Positions 16,478 through 25,489 of a DNA stretch of 64,000 bases are shown one piece after another. This stretch comes from Desulfitibacter sp. BRH_c19. GTDB taxonomy: Bacteria; Bacillota; DSM-16504; Desulfitibacterales; Desulfitibacteraceae. The number at the start of each line of letters is the position of its first letter. The first letter of the stretch is position 1. The stretch is from contig LOER01000023.1 of the NCBI GenBank assembly GCA_001515945.1, positions 101,007 through 165,006 on the forward strand, read 5' to 3'. The notes under the pieces were generated by a model that saw only the letters and a list, made by a program, of their open reading frames with translations, was not told where the DNA came from and made no database searches. The position numbers and the translations under genes are program-made.

Positions 16478-17380
16478 CTAAAACAATTCAGGATGGATTA
16501 TCTTGGCCACCTCTTCTAAACCTAGAACAATCCTTGGCCCAGGCAATGTTACTAAATCATCATTTAAGGTATAAACCCTTTCTGTTTTTATCGCCTTTAA
16601 AGTTTCATAACCAGGTCTTGTCATAATGTCACCCTTTTTATGAAAATCGTTTGCAATATATACATCTGGGTCTCTTTCAAAGAGAATTTCCATACTTAAC
16701 TGAGGAAACTGGGTATCAGCATCTCCTGCCAAGTTACTTCCACCAGCAAGATTAATAATACTGTCTATAAATGTTCCGGGACCAGCAGACATAAGTGGTT
16801 CATCCCATACCTCAAAAAACACAACAGGCTTTTCTTGGTCCTTTACCTTATCAACTATATAATCTACCTTTTCTTGCATTTCATCTGTTAAACTCTTGGT
16901 TATCTCAGGTACCCCCATGATATCCCCTACCATGCTTATGTTTTTAATTACCTGATCAACACTTGCAGCATCTAAACAGAATACTGTAATACCAAGTTCT
17001 TCAAGTCTTTCAATTAGCTCCGTCTGTATCCCAGCTGCTACAAAAACAATATCAGGTTCTGCATCCACAACCAACTCAATATTTGGATCTTCGAACCCTC
17101 CCATCTTTGGTTTGCTAAGTGCTTCTTCAGGAAAAGTACAGTACTCAGTAACTCCCATTACTTTGTCACCCAGCTCTAATTCAAATAGAATTTCAGTTAC
17201 TGCTGGTGTTAAAGATATTACCCTTTGTGGAGGTTCAAGTATTTCTACCTCTCTTCCTAAAACATCCTTAAAAATTTTGCTGTCCGTATTTGTATTTACA
17301 TCTATCGCATTACTACCACACCCACTCAATAAGAATGTAAAAGCAATAAGTAGAACCAACACTTTGTAAGTACCTTTCAT
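16478..17380 (-). CDS. Corrinoid-binding lipoprotein, BtuF type
   Basis: The protein is 300 residues. A lipobox (LLSGC, Cys near 21) is followed by a class III periplasmic-binding fold: RVISLTPAVTEILFEL, a GGFEDPNIELV region, and IHPELF at the end. It delivers ligand to the FecCD permease. Its ATG overlaps the stop of the CbiZ gene (ATGA), showing translational coupling, with GAGGGGG upstream. Ligand assignment rests on the CbiZ neighbour; ferric-chelate binding remains possible. Confidence 0.88.
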   Translation of the reverse strand: MKGTYKVLVLLIAFTFLLSGCGSNAIDVNTNTDSKIFKDVLGREVEILEPPQRVISLTPAVTEILFELELGDKVMGVTEYCTFPEEALSKPKMGGFEDPNIELVVDAEPDIVFVAAGIQTELIERLEELGITVFCLDAASVDQVIKNISMVGDIMGVPEITKSLTDEMQEKVDYIVDKVKDQEKPVVFFEVWDEPLMSAGPGTFIDSIINLAGGSNLAGDADTQFPQLSMEILFERDPDVYIANDFHKKGDIMTRPGYETLKAIKTERVYTLNDDLVTLPGPRIVLGLEEVAKIIHPELF

Positions 17381-18126
17381 CGTGTTTTAACCCCCTCTAT
17401 TCCATCTTTAATTAGTGCTTCTGTAACTCCCTTTTTTACAATCCTACTTATTAGTTCTCCTAGTCTGGAATGGGTACCAACATCCGAAAAAGAATATTCA
17501 TCATCGTTATGGCAAGCAGCTATCAGGCCATCTGTACCAGTCCCTGTAGCTACTCCTTCAGAAAAACAGCTTTTAACATTTAGCTCCTGCATAGCTGCTG
17601 TCTTTGCCTCTGTAACCACAATAGCAGTCCTTGCAAGGCCTTCGACAGGTATGGAAAATTCAAGTACAAGCATTATATTTATAGTGCCTGCAACAGGTAC
17701 AAACCTTCCAAAGCTTGTCTCATCATATGAAGCAGAATCTCCTGCCCTAGCAGCATTAACACTAGCTCCTCCCGTGACTACAGCAAATAATGACGCATCT
17801 CCGAGAACTTCGTGAATAATGGCTACATTATCCATGGAGGCTGAAGTGATTAAACCTGTTGATCGGTTACCTTCCAACCCTAAGATTTCTGAATTATAGG
17901 CTAGATAGTTTTTTAAGCTGCCTCCCGGTAAATCATCAACTGTTTCAATCCATTTAGATAATTGATGATTGAAGCTATAGTCTATTTTATTGATACCGCC
18001 ATTTAGCTGAGATGTTGAGAAGGCAAGCATTTCTTTATTATAACGAATAAAAATATTATTTTCATGCCTGTGTACCTCATGTCCAGCAGAACTTTTAAAA
18101 AGCAAATCTGATTTAGGGGTTTTCAA
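17377..18126 (-). CDS. cbiZ: Adenosylcobinamide amidohydrolase
   Basis: About 249 residues. Conserved CbiZ stretches are visible: GLITSASMDN, GTINIMLVLEF and TEAKTAAMQELNV, then ATGTGTDGLIAACHND and SDVGTHSRLGELI. The enzyme removes the aminopropanol side chain of (pseudo)cobalamins or cobinamide, giving adenosylcobyrate for rebuilding with the cell's own lower ligand. It sits at the head of the corrinoid import operon, as in other salvaging anaerobes. Only TTG starts are available. I prefer the one at 18126, because at 18138 the GGAGG would abut the start codon. No cobalamin riboswitch is visible upstream. Confidence 0.88.
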   Translation of the reverse strand: MKTPKSDLLFKSSAGHEVHRHENNIFIRYNKEMLAFSTSQLNGGINKIDYSFNHQLSKWIETVDDLPGGSLKNYLAYNSEILGLEGNRSTGLITSASMDNVAIIHEVLGDASLFAVVTGGASVNAARAGDSASYDETSFGRFVPVAGTINIMLVLEFSIPVEGLARTAIVVTEAKTAAMQELNVKSCFSEGVATGTGTDGLIAACHNDDEYSFSDVGTHSRLGELISRIVKKGVTEALIKDGIEGVKTR

Positions 18127-18210
18127 AATTTGTCCCAACCTCCGTCACCTTCTTATCCAGAAAAACTACCATATTATATTTCCACAGTTATCTCCCTTTT
18201 CCTGCATTAC

Positions 18211-19056
18211 TTAGTGGGCTAAAATAAATGAGCTGCCTGCAGATACAAATTTGAAGGAGTCAGCAAAAATATTATATAGCTCTGCTGACACTTGTGGTCC
18301 CGTGCAATGATTAGGCGCAAAGAGCTTTAAATCTAGAGATTTTAAGAACTCAATTGTTTCTTCTTGCCTAACTTTTGGTAGCGGTCCTAAATGAGTTCCC
18401 CCAATTATTGAGTGTATTTTAGAAATTCCAGTTACTTTACGAGCATGTTCTACTATATTGATTATACCTGCATGAGCACAACCAAGAATAATGACTAATC
18501 CTGCTTCAGTAGGTACATAAAGCGAAAAATCATCTAATACAGAGTCTATCAGTTGTTGATCACCTTCTAAAACTTTTAATCTCAGATCCTGATTTTCTAC
18601 GGTAGAGTTTCTAGGCACTTCACCACTTACAAAAAGGTTAGGTGCTATTTCTAAGGGTTGGGTGATTAACTGAAAATTAGCCCCTAACCCTTCTAATTCC
18701 GCACGTGTATATGGAATACCTACGTGCCTTAATTTACCATCAGTTACAGTATAGCGTGCTTTAAAGATGTCAGGATGAGCAATTATATCTAGTGATCCCT
18801 TATAGTATTGTAGAAAGGAACGTAATCCACCTGTATGATCATAATGTCCATGACTTAATACTACTAAATCTACATCTTCTAAATTAATTCCAAGCGTTCG
18901 TGCATTTGGTACTATCGCTCCTGTAGCTCCAGTATCAAAAAGAATAGTCTTCCCTTCTATCTCTATTAGGAAACTTAAACCCCATTCTCCTACTAACCCA
19001 ATACTAATTCCAACGGTATTTTCTACTAGTACTGTTATTTTTAGGTCTTTAGACAA
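18211..19056 (-). CDS. Metallo-beta-lactamase-fold hydrolase
   Basis: The protein is 281 residues with the motif SHGHYDHTGG near residue 70, a later LGCAHAGI (second metal His) and a final PNHCTG. This arrangement resembles the MBL subgroup annotated as beta-ribofuranosylaminobenzene 5'-phosphate synthase-like (COG1237) in archaea and Clostridia; the true substrate is unknown. It starts at TTG with GGAGATG upstream. It lies just upstream of cbiZ in the same direction, but the 72-base gap leaves operon membership uncertain. Confidence 0.8.
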   Translation of the reverse strand: MSKDLKITVLVENTVGISIGLVGEWGLSFLIEIEGKTILFDTGATGAIVPNARTLGINLEDVDLVVLSHGHYDHTGGLRSFLQYYKGSLDIIAHPDIFKARYTVTDGKLRHVGIPYTRAELEGLGANFQLITQPLEIAPNLFVSGEVPRNSTVENQDLRLKVLEGDQQLIDSVLDDFSLYVPTEAGLVIILGCAHAGIINIVEHARKVTGISKIHSIIGGTHLGPLPKVRQEETIEFLKSLDLKLFAPNHCTGPQVSAELYNIFADSFKFVSAGSSFILAH

Positions 19057-19229
19057 AGAATATCATCTCCTTACCAATTATTATCTGACTATGAATTAGA
19101 TCAGAATATATTTAGCTTATGGCATTCCGTTATGTACTCTAAGTCATTAGTTGATAAATTAATTTTACCACACTTGTCAGGAATTTAATTAAGAAAAACT
19201 TTTATAGTGCTTTCTGATAGTATAAATAA

Positions 19230-19260
19230 AAGGATACTAGGAATTAGACCTAATATCCTT
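19230..19260 (-). terminator. Terminator downstream of the Q-rich protein gene
   Basis: AAGGATATTAGG and CCTAGTATCCTT pair with one mismatch on the minus strand and are followed by TTTTATTTATA, a rho-independent shape. It would end the transcript of the 19455 gene after the folded repeat unit. Confidence 0.65.
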
Positions 19261-19277
19261 CATTGAAGTAAGATCTT

Positions 19278-19423
19278 AATTCAGGGGGAGATTCTACTCC
19301 CGCTGAATTTTAGAGCTACGAATGAATGGCTTAGTTGGCGTTGTACTCCCACTTGTAGAAGATGGGAGACTCGAAGTGAAACTTGTCAACTTGTTGACTT
19401 AGTTGAACCTGTGCAGAGCTACG
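19278..19423. repeat. Palindrome-rich intergenic unit A
   Basis: Contains hairpin 19278-19309 (AATTCAGGGGGAG with CTCCCGCTGAATT), hairpin 19346-19368 (CTCCCACTT with a matching GATGGGAG) and a 9-base direct repeat AGAGCTACG at 19312 and 19415. It shares its hairpin plan (TCAG..GGAG/CTCC..CTGA, and CCCACTT) with unit B at 32600. There is no transposase. It may be a small mobile palindromic element or a structured RNA. Confidence 0.55.
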
Positions 19424-19454
19424 CCAAGTTAGTCAGTTAAATAGATATACTCTT

Positions 19455-19775
19455 TTAGTACTCTCTATTTTTCTGAGTCTTAACCTCTGGGGGTTGTGCC
19501 TTTTCAATAAGTTCATGACCTACTTGTTCAATGGCTTGTTGATCCATTTGAAGTACATCCTCTGCTTGTTGAAGCAGTTGAAAATCAGTACCATTTTGTT
19601 GATTTATATATTGACTCTCAGTTGCTTGAACATTCTGCTGAGCTTCTTGCACTTGCTTGCTAGCTTCAAGTAGTTCTATAGGCTGAGTACTAGAATTCAG
19701 TTCTTCAACAGCCCTATGAGCTTTTTGTGCTTTATTAACAGTCTCTTGGACTCCCTGCCTTTGCTGCTTTTTCAT
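19455..19775 (-). CDS. Gln-rich coiled-coil protein, 106 residues
   Basis: Almost wholly hydrophilic and helical, with about 20% Gln, heptad-like spacing (ASKQVQEAQQNVQATESQ) and no membrane segment or Cys. AAGGAGGAA before the ATG supports translation. I do not recognise the family. Gln-rich small proteins in this group can be spore or stress proteins, but nothing here proves that. It appears monocistronic, with iorBA ending upstream and unit A plus a terminator following. Confidence 0.6.
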   Translation of the reverse strand: MKKQQRQGVQETVNKAQKAHRAVEELNSSTQPIELLEASKQVQEAQQNVQATESQYINQQNGTDFQLLQQAEDVLQMDQQAIEQVGHELIEKAQPPEVKTQKNREY

Positions 19776-19878
19776 GCAAAATTCCTCCTTAATTTGTTTT
19801 CATTATTTAACATGTGTAGAAATTGGATTGTGTATACTGGTGATTAATATGATGTATTAACAAATTAAGGAATAAAAG

Positions 19879-19904
19879 AAGCAGCCACACGAGTATGACT
19901 GCTT
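19879..19904 (-). terminator. Terminator of the iorAB operon
   Basis: AAGCAG and CTGCTT flank a 14-base loop, with TTCTTTTATT following on the minus strand, just after the iorB stop. Confidence 0.65.
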
Positions 19905-19922
19905 TTTAGCAAAAAATTCACA

Positions 19923-20513
19923 TTAAATGTTATAATTATATCCCATTTCAAAGGCTTTCATGTTTACTTCTAAAAATCTTTCAGGAACAGTTTCTTTTAT
20001 GGCATTTTCCCACATGTTTTCATCAAAATCCAGATCCTTTGCCAAAACACCAAGCAATACAACATTAGCCGCCTTCATGTTACCTGCTTCTTTAGCTAAC
20101 TCATAAGCCTTTAAGCCTATCACTTCGATACCCATTTTCTGTATTTCCTTGATAGGATCTTCTGGATACTTGACTGCTCCTACTAATACTGGCATTGGTG
20201 CTATCTTCTGTTCATTAATGATTATTTTTCCATCCTTCTTTAATAAGGGCAAATATCTCAAGGCTTCCATCATTTCAAAAGATAGAATTATATCTGCACC
20301 CTCATCAGGAATTAGTGGAGAATATATCTTTTCACCAAACCTAACCTGGGTAACAACGCTACCGCCCCTTTGAGCCATTCCATGTACCTCTGACATTTTA
20401 ATATCTAACCCTTCTTGCATTACTACCTGCCCAAGCACTTTGCTTGCCAATAGCGTTCCCTGTCCTCCAACTCCTACAATTAATATGCTTTTATCCGCCA
20501 TTTTATTTGTCAT
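19923..20513 (-). CDS. iorB: Indolepyruvate:ferredoxin oxidoreductase beta subunit
   Basis: The protein is 196 residues with GVGGQGTLLASKVLG (residues about 13-27) and EVHGMAQRGGSVVTQVRFG, the gamma-domain hallmarks of 2-oxoacid:ferredoxin oxidoreductases. With IorA it converts aryl pyruvates, made from aromatic amino acids, to aryl-acetyl-CoA, reducing ferredoxin. The ATG overlaps the iorA stop (TAATG). Amino-acid fermentation fits the peptide importers elsewhere in the window. Confidence 0.93.
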   Translation of the reverse strand: MTNKMADKSILIVGVGGQGTLLASKVLGQVVMQEGLDIKMSEVHGMAQRGGSVVTQVRFGEKIYSPLIPDEGADIILSFEMMEALRYLPLLKKDGKIIINEQKIAPMPVLVGAVKYPEDPIKEIQKMGIEVIGLKAYELAKEAGNMKAANVVLLGVLAKDLDFDENMWENAIKETVPERFLEVNMKAFEMGYNYNI

Positions 20514-22246
20514 TATTGGACACCAGCCTTCACAATTGCATCTTTAGGACAGACTTGCCTACATACACCACATCCGACACACATTAATTGATCTATTGAT
20601 GATTTTTGGTCTACTGAAATAGCAGAGCACCCAACCTTGAGGCATTTTTTACATGCTATACACTTATCTTCGTCCACCGAATATGGAGTGTCATGTTTTT
20701 TTTGAATAAGAGCACAAGGCCTTTTTACTATTATTACTGAAGTCTCTTCCGCTGTAAGCTCTTCTTTTAATACAGCTTCTAAGTCCTTCAAAGTAAATGG
20801 ATCCGCATTTCGCACTCTTTTTACACCTAATGCTTTTACTACATCCTCCAAATTAATATGGGGCGTATCATGACCCATTAATGCCTTTCCAGTACCTGGA
20901 TGATCTTGATGCCCTGTCATTGCTGTTGTGGAATTATCTAGAATAAGCAATGTTGATGTGGAGCCATTATATACCATATTTAGGAGACCAGTCATTCCAG
21001 AGTGATAGAATGTTGAGTCCCCAATAACTCCAACGGTCTTTTGAGAAAACTCTTTGCCTAAGGCCTTCTCCAATCCAAACAATGCTCCTATGGATGCTCC
21101 CATACATATAGTAGTATCTATTCTATTAAAGGGTGGTGCTGCTCCAAGGGTATAACAACCAATATCCCCAGTTACTGTGAGCTTCATCTTTGTTAAAACG
21201 TAGAAGGTTCCCCTATGAGGGCATCCTGGACAAAGAATAGGAGGCCTTACTGGTAAATTTTGAGCTGATTGATATAACTCAGTCTTTTCAATATCAAAAA
21301 ATGCTTTGCGAAGAATATCCTCTGTAAGTTCCCCTTCTCTAGGAATAATGCTTTTCCCCTCTACTTTAATTCCCATTGCCTTAATCTGGGTTTCAAATAT
21401 TGGTTCTAGTTCTTCGACTATTACCAGCCTTTCAACACCATTTGCAAATTCCTTTATAAGTGCTTCATTTAATGGCCAGGCTAAGCCTATTTTTAAAACT
21501 GAAGCCTCTGGAATAACTTCCTTTACATATTGATAGTTGATACTGCTAGTTATAATGCCTAGTTTTCTATCACCCCATTCAATTCTGTTTAAATGGGTTT
21601 TGCCCGCAAATTCTTCAAGAGCAATTCTTCTTTTCTCAACTTCTGAATGTCTAACTCTAGCATGCTTAGGAAGAATAACATATTTCTCAGGAGTTTTTAT
21701 ATATTCCTTAATCACTATTTCCTTAGGTTCCTCAAGCTTGACCATGCTTTTTGAATGTGAAACTCGTGTGTTTGTTCTTAGAATAACAGGAGTATCAAAC
21801 ATCTCACTAATTTCAAAAGCATACTTAACAAAATCCTTTGCTTCCTGGCTGTCGCTTGGCTCAATAACAGGAATTTTAGCAAAAAGACCCCAATATCTAC
21901 TATCCTGTTCATTCTGTGAACTATGCATTCCTGGATCATCAGCTGCTACTAAAACCAGTCCCCCATTTACCCCAATATAGGTATAACTCATTAGAGGATC
22001 AGCTGCAACATTCACTCCTACATGTTTCATAGTTGATAATGCTCTAGCTCCCCCAATAGAAGCTCCTATAGCTACCTCTAAGGCCACTTTTTCGTTAGGG
22101 GACCATTGGGAATCGATTACATCATATTTGGCAACATTCTCGAGAATTTCTGTGCTAGGAGTTCCTGGATAAGCAGCCGCTACCTTAACTCCTGCCTCAT
22201 ACGCACCCCTAGCTATTGCTTCATTTCCGGAAAACAATTTGTACAA
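20513..22246 (-). CDS. iorA: Indolepyruvate:ferredoxin oxidoreductase alpha subunit
   Basis: About 577 residues. The N-terminal pyrimidine-binding domain (AAYPGTPSTEILE), a middle transketolase-C-like domain, the ThDP domain (GDIGCYTLG, CMGASIGALFGLEKA, GDSTFYHSG) and two [4Fe-4S] clusters at the end (CIACKKCLKVGC and CVGCGVCRQVCP) are all present. The start is TTG at 22246: AAGGAGGT lies 7 bases upstream, inside what would be the first codons of a longer ATG frame at 22264. It is the first gene of a two-gene operon with iorB. Confidence 0.94.
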   Translation of the reverse strand: MYKLFSGNEAIARGAYEAGVKVAAAYPGTPSTEILENVAKYDVIDSQWSPNEKVALEVAIGASIGGARALSTMKHVGVNVAADPLMSYTYIGVNGGLVLVAADDPGMHSSQNEQDSRYWGLFAKIPVIEPSDSQEAKDFVKYAFEISEMFDTPVILRTNTRVSHSKSMVKLEEPKEIVIKEYIKTPEKYVILPKHARVRHSEVEKRRIALEEFAGKTHLNRIEWGDRKLGIITSSINYQYVKEVIPEASVLKIGLAWPLNEALIKEFANGVERLVIVEELEPIFETQIKAMGIKVEGKSIIPREGELTEDILRKAFFDIEKTELYQSAQNLPVRPPILCPGCPHRGTFYVLTKMKLTVTGDIGCYTLGAAPPFNRIDTTICMGASIGALFGLEKALGKEFSQKTVGVIGDSTFYHSGMTGLLNMVYNGSTSTLLILDNSTTAMTGHQDHPGTGKALMGHDTPHINLEDVVKALGVKRVRNADPFTLKDLEAVLKEELTAEETSVIIVKRPCALIQKKHDTPYSVDEDKCIACKKCLKVGCSAISVDQKSSIDQLMCVGCGVCRQVCPKDAIVKAGVQ

Positions 22247-22370
22247 ATAAAAGACCTCCTTCATGTAGTATTACAATAATCTATTCTAAGTTTATCAATC
22301 ATATAGTTAGTTTTGCTATATAATTGTATCATTAACATTAATGCAAGGTAAGTGCTTTTTTAATAAAATA

Positions 22371-22396
22371 CCTGTGGCACTTAATTAAACCACAGG
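22371..22396 (-). terminator. Terminator of the YdjM-like gene
   Basis: CCTGTGG and CCACAGG with a 12-base loop lie just after the 22424 gene and are followed by TATTTTATT on the minus strand. Confidence 0.6.
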
Positions 22397-22423
22397 TTAT
22401 CAAATACCAGAAAGCACCCTTTG

Positions 22424-23365
22424 CTAACTAGCAATCTTTATTTTTCTGTTTTTGTTGTAAGGTTGGAAAATTCCATCCATAAGCTGGAGTTCCTCATTGA
22501 TAATACATGAAGCATGGTGCATAAAATCGTCTCTTAAAAAATATCTTAAATCAATAAAACTAACAAGATGCCCATTCGGTTTTGTTTGGAAAGCAACATG
22601 AAAAATTGGAGTGAAATCCCCAAATAATTTACCAAGCTTACTATTAATAGCTGCTTGGACAACAGGATGATTTTTCTGTTTTCTATAGCTTCTCCTTATT
22701 TTCATTGCCCATGACAAAAACTTTACTTCGCCTACTGTAATATTATTGTCATTTTCTAAAAGAAAGTGCCAGTTCCAAATACTGATAACCGATGGAATCA
22801 CAATAATCTTTTTAAAATTAGAATACTTTTTCTTAACTACCCACGCTACTCTTAAACGCATATAAACCCTAAAAGCCAAATATGCCATAACGCTAATTGC
22901 GCCAATGACATTTATCATAGGATTTAGCATTTGCCCAGCTAATGATGCCCCCATAATAAATGTTAGAATAGGATCAAAAACAGTTAATATCCCTAAATTT
23001 TGTTTCTTTTTGGAAAATGGCCAGAAAAGCTTCGCACCATATGAATTCAAAAAATCCAAAAACCCGTGACTTAATGCTCCGAGCAAAGTCCACAAGAATA
23101 CTGTCATAAAAGCTGTTTCTGGAAATATAAAACTTAGGACACCAGCTATTCCAGTAGCTATAATAATAAATCCAATAAATGAATGGGAGAAGCCCCTGTG
23201 ATTTTTTAAATAAGCCATATCTCCCTTAGTCTGATATATAATATCTAAATCAGGAGCCATAGATCCTAAAACAACACCCAAAAAAATGGGGTCTGCTATG
23301 GATATAGGGTTTCCTGAGAAAGAAGCCACTAATGCACCAGCTAAAGCATGAGTTAACGGATCCAT
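22424..23365 (-). CDS. YdjM/DUF457-type membrane metal-dependent hydrolase
   Basis: The protein is 313 residues. It starts MDPLTHALAGAL and has GSMAPDLDIIYQ near residue 35, NHRGFSHSF near 55 and GALSHGFLDFLNSYG near 95: the His/Asp pattern of the YdjM (LexA-regulated membrane hydrolase) family. Five or so membrane segments fill the first 175 residues, and a soluble C-terminal part follows. Substrate unknown. It appears monocistronic, divergent from the formate/nitrite-family gene. Confidence 0.82.
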   Translation of the reverse strand: MDPLTHALAGALVASFSGNPISIADPIFLGVVLGSMAPDLDIIYQTKGDMAYLKNHRGFSHSFIGFIIIATGIAGVLSFIFPETAFMTVFLWTLLGALSHGFLDFLNSYGAKLFWPFSKKKQNLGILTVFDPILTFIMGASLAGQMLNPMINVIGAISVMAYLAFRVYMRLRVAWVVKKKYSNFKKIIVIPSVISIWNWHFLLENDNNITVGEVKFLSWAMKIRRSYRKQKNHPVVQAAINSKLGKLFGDFTPIFHVAFQTKPNGHLVSFIDLRYFLRDDFMHHASCIINEELQLMDGIFQPYNKNRKIKIAS

Positions 23366-23569
23366 ATTAACACCCCATTTCTACTCCGATAGTCCTCTCA
23401 TATGGAAGTAATTATAACACAGAATTAGGTTCAATCTCATTGTTAAATCATGTTAGCTAGTATCCTGAACTTTAAGTACAGCTCAAAAAAATACTGTAAA
23501 TGAATATTTAGGGTATACTAGATAATCAAATAGTCTCTTAAATTTCAATTCTAAAAAGTGGTGAAAAAA

Positions 23570-24430
23570 ATGTGGGATTTGCATATTGATGCCTACTCTC
23601 CCAAAGAAATGGCGTCAAGGGTAGAAAAAATTGGAGTGGCAAAAGCAACAAACTCTTTTACAAAAATGTTTGTACTAAGTCTTCTGGCAGGGGGATTTAT
23701 AGCACTTGGCTCCCAGTTCTATACATTTATCATACATGATTCTGTTTTGTCGTTAGGATTTACCCAGTTGATTGGAGGCTTAGGATTTACACTTGGTTTA
23801 ATTCTAATAATAATTGGTGGTGCAGAACTATTTACAGGCAATACTCTAATTGTCATGGCCTATGTACAAAAGAAGATATCTTTCTATTTAATGCTTAGAA
23901 ACTGGGTAATTGTTTTTGCAGGCAATTTTCTAGGCGCTTTAATCTTGGTGTTATTAGTTTATCTTGCTCAACAGCCCTTAATTAATGACCAGCTAGTAGG
24001 TGCTAAAACAATTTTAATAGCCAACACCAAAGTCAACTATAGCTTTTTAGAAGCCTTTATGCGAGGTATACTGTGCAATATTTTAGTTGTCCTTGCTGTT
24101 TGGTTAAGCTTTGGAGCTCGTAGTGTGACTGATAAAATTGCTGCGATTATCTTGCCTATTGCAGCCTTTGTTACTTCAGGTTTTGAACACTCTATAGCTA
24201 ACATGTATTTTATTCCCATGGGTATTCTTTTAGTTCACAGAAATATTGGTTTTGAACAGGCCGAAGAAATACTGGGATATCCAATTAACACAGATATGTT
24301 AAACTGGGGAAGTTTTATAATAAACAACCTAATTCCTGTAACCTTAGGAAACATTGTAGGTGGAGTACTATTTGTAGGTTTAGTATACTGGTTTGTATAT
24401 TTAAAAGACGAAGATCCAGGGTTAAACTAA
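23570..24430 (+). CDS. Formate/nitrite transporter family channel
   Basis: About 286 residues with six membrane helices and FNT signatures: GGAELFTGNTLIV near residue 84, RNWVIVFAGNFLGA, CNILVVLAVW and GFEHSIANMYFIP with the conserved pore His. It could pass formate, nitrite, hydrosulfide or acetate; sequence alone does not decide. The ATG at 23570 is preferred, with GTGGTG as a weak ribosome site; a GTG at 23558 would add four residues. The gene stands alone. Confidence 0.85.
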   Translation: MWDLHIDAYSPKEMASRVEKIGVAKATNSFTKMFVLSLLAGGFIALGSQFYTFIIHDSVLSLGFTQLIGGLGFTLGLILIIIGGAELFTGNTLIVMAYVQKKISFYLMLRNWVIVFAGNFLGALILVLLVYLAQQPLINDQLVGAKTILIANTKVNYSFLEAFMRGILCNILVVLAVWLSFGARSVTDKIAAIILPIAAFVTSGFEHSIANMYFIPMGILLVHRNIGFEQAEEILGYPINTDMLNWGSFIINNLIPVTLGNIVGGVLFVGLVYWFVYLKDEDPGLN

Positions 24431-24534
24431 TGGTGATTATTCCATAAAATCTATACCTCTTGATGATTCCTCTCAATCTGCGAGCTTATTCAAGCAAGAG
24501 ATTCTCTACTTGGCCCATTACTGCTACTTAATTT

Positions 24535-24563
24535 TTGTAATCCAATTCTGTTTGTAATATTAT
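24535..24563 (+). promoter_or_regulatory. Sigma-A type promoter for the nucleoside hydrolase
   Basis: TTGTAA, a 17-base spacer and TATTAT lie about 48 bases before the GTG start. Confidence 0.55.
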
Positions 24564-24610
24564 AGGTATAGAAAACATTAGCTGGTAATTTCTTCTGGGA
24601 GGGTTTTGAA

Positions 24611-25489
24611 GTGAAGAAAGTTATTTTCGATTGTGATAATACAATGGGTGTTGAAGGATGCGATGTAGATGACGGCTTAGCTTTACTTTATCTATTAGGA
24701 AAGGGATGGATAGAAATCTGTGGAATTACTACAACATTTGGAAATAGCGATTTGAAAACAGTATATTCAGCAACACAAAAGTTGCTAAATGATATTGATG
24801 CGACTCACATCCCCCTGCTCGAGGGTAGCCCTGATAAACATACCTTAACTAGTGACGCAGCTGAATTTATAGTTGCAACGGTAAATGCTAATCAAGAAAA
24901 CATTTCCTTATTAGCCCTAGGCTCTCTAACAAATATATATGGAGCATATCTACTAGATAATGAGATTTTTGAAAAGGTATCTAAAATTGTCCTAATGGGG
25001 GGTATCACTCAAGAACTGATTATCAAAGGTAAGGTTCTTAATGAACTTAATTTTTCCTGTGACCCTGCTGCTGCTCAATGTGTTTTAAAAAACGGTAGAA
25101 ATGTATCTGTAATTACAGGAAATAACTGTCTTGATGCTTTTTTTACTAAAAAAGACTTTGACGAAAGACTTTTATCTAGTGATAATCCTGCAGCAAAGTA
25201 TATTGCGCGAAAATGCTTATACTGGTTTCAAAACATGATGTGTACTTTTAATATAAATGGTTTCCATAATTGGGATGTTGTGGCAGCTGTATATTTAGTA
25301 GAACCTTCACTTTTTAAAGACTCGCTACATCATATAACACCTAATCTTACTAATCTTGAAAAAGGTCTTTTAGTAAATGAAACTGAAGATGCTTTTCCTT
25401 GCGTGATAAATCTTCCTACAATAGATAATTTAAAGATGTTTACTGATGATGTCTATAAAGCCTGGCTCAGTCTAAAAATTGGTTTTTAG
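24611..25489 (+). CDS. Nucleoside hydrolase, IUNH family
   Basis: The protein is 292 residues. The calcium-binding N-terminal signature is stretched, FDCDNTMGVEGCDVDDGLAL (the usual form is DxDxGxDDA with no insert), followed by ALGSLTNIYGA, KIVLMGG, LNFSCDPAAA and a late NWDVVAA with the family Asp. It should split ribonucleosides or related N-ribosides into base and sugar. GTG start with GGGAGGG upstream. Its 3' end overlaps the convergent kinase-like gene by 18 bases. The atypical first motif may mean an unusual substrate. Confidence 0.82.
   Translation: MKKVIFDCDNTMGVEGCDVDDGLALLYLLGKGWIEICGITTTFGNSDLKTVYSATQKLLNDIDATHIPLLEGSPDKHTLTSDAAEFIVATVNANQENISLLALGSLTNIYGAYLLDNEIFEKVSKIVLMGGITQELIIKGKVLNELNFSCDPAAAQCVLKNGRNVSVITGNNCLDAFFTKKDFDERLLSSDNPAAKYIARKCLYWFQNMMCTFNINGFHNWDVVAAVYLVEPSLFKDSLHHITPNLTNLEKGLLVNETEDAFPCVINLPTIDNLKMFTDDVYKAWLSLKIGF

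Larger units (their letters stand above)
19057..19454. other. Long non-coding gap with folded repeat unit
   Basis: No open frame of note lies here. The half near the MBL gene (to about 19228) is AT-rich, likely its promoter region. The rest holds a terminator hairpin (19230-19260) and a palindrome-rich unit (19278-19423), both described separately. Confidence 0.6.

Noticed and set aside
17381..18210. Possible cobalamin riboswitch before cbiZ
   Set aside because: Only 72 to 85 bases lie between the MBL and cbiZ genes, and no B12-box-like sequence is visible there.
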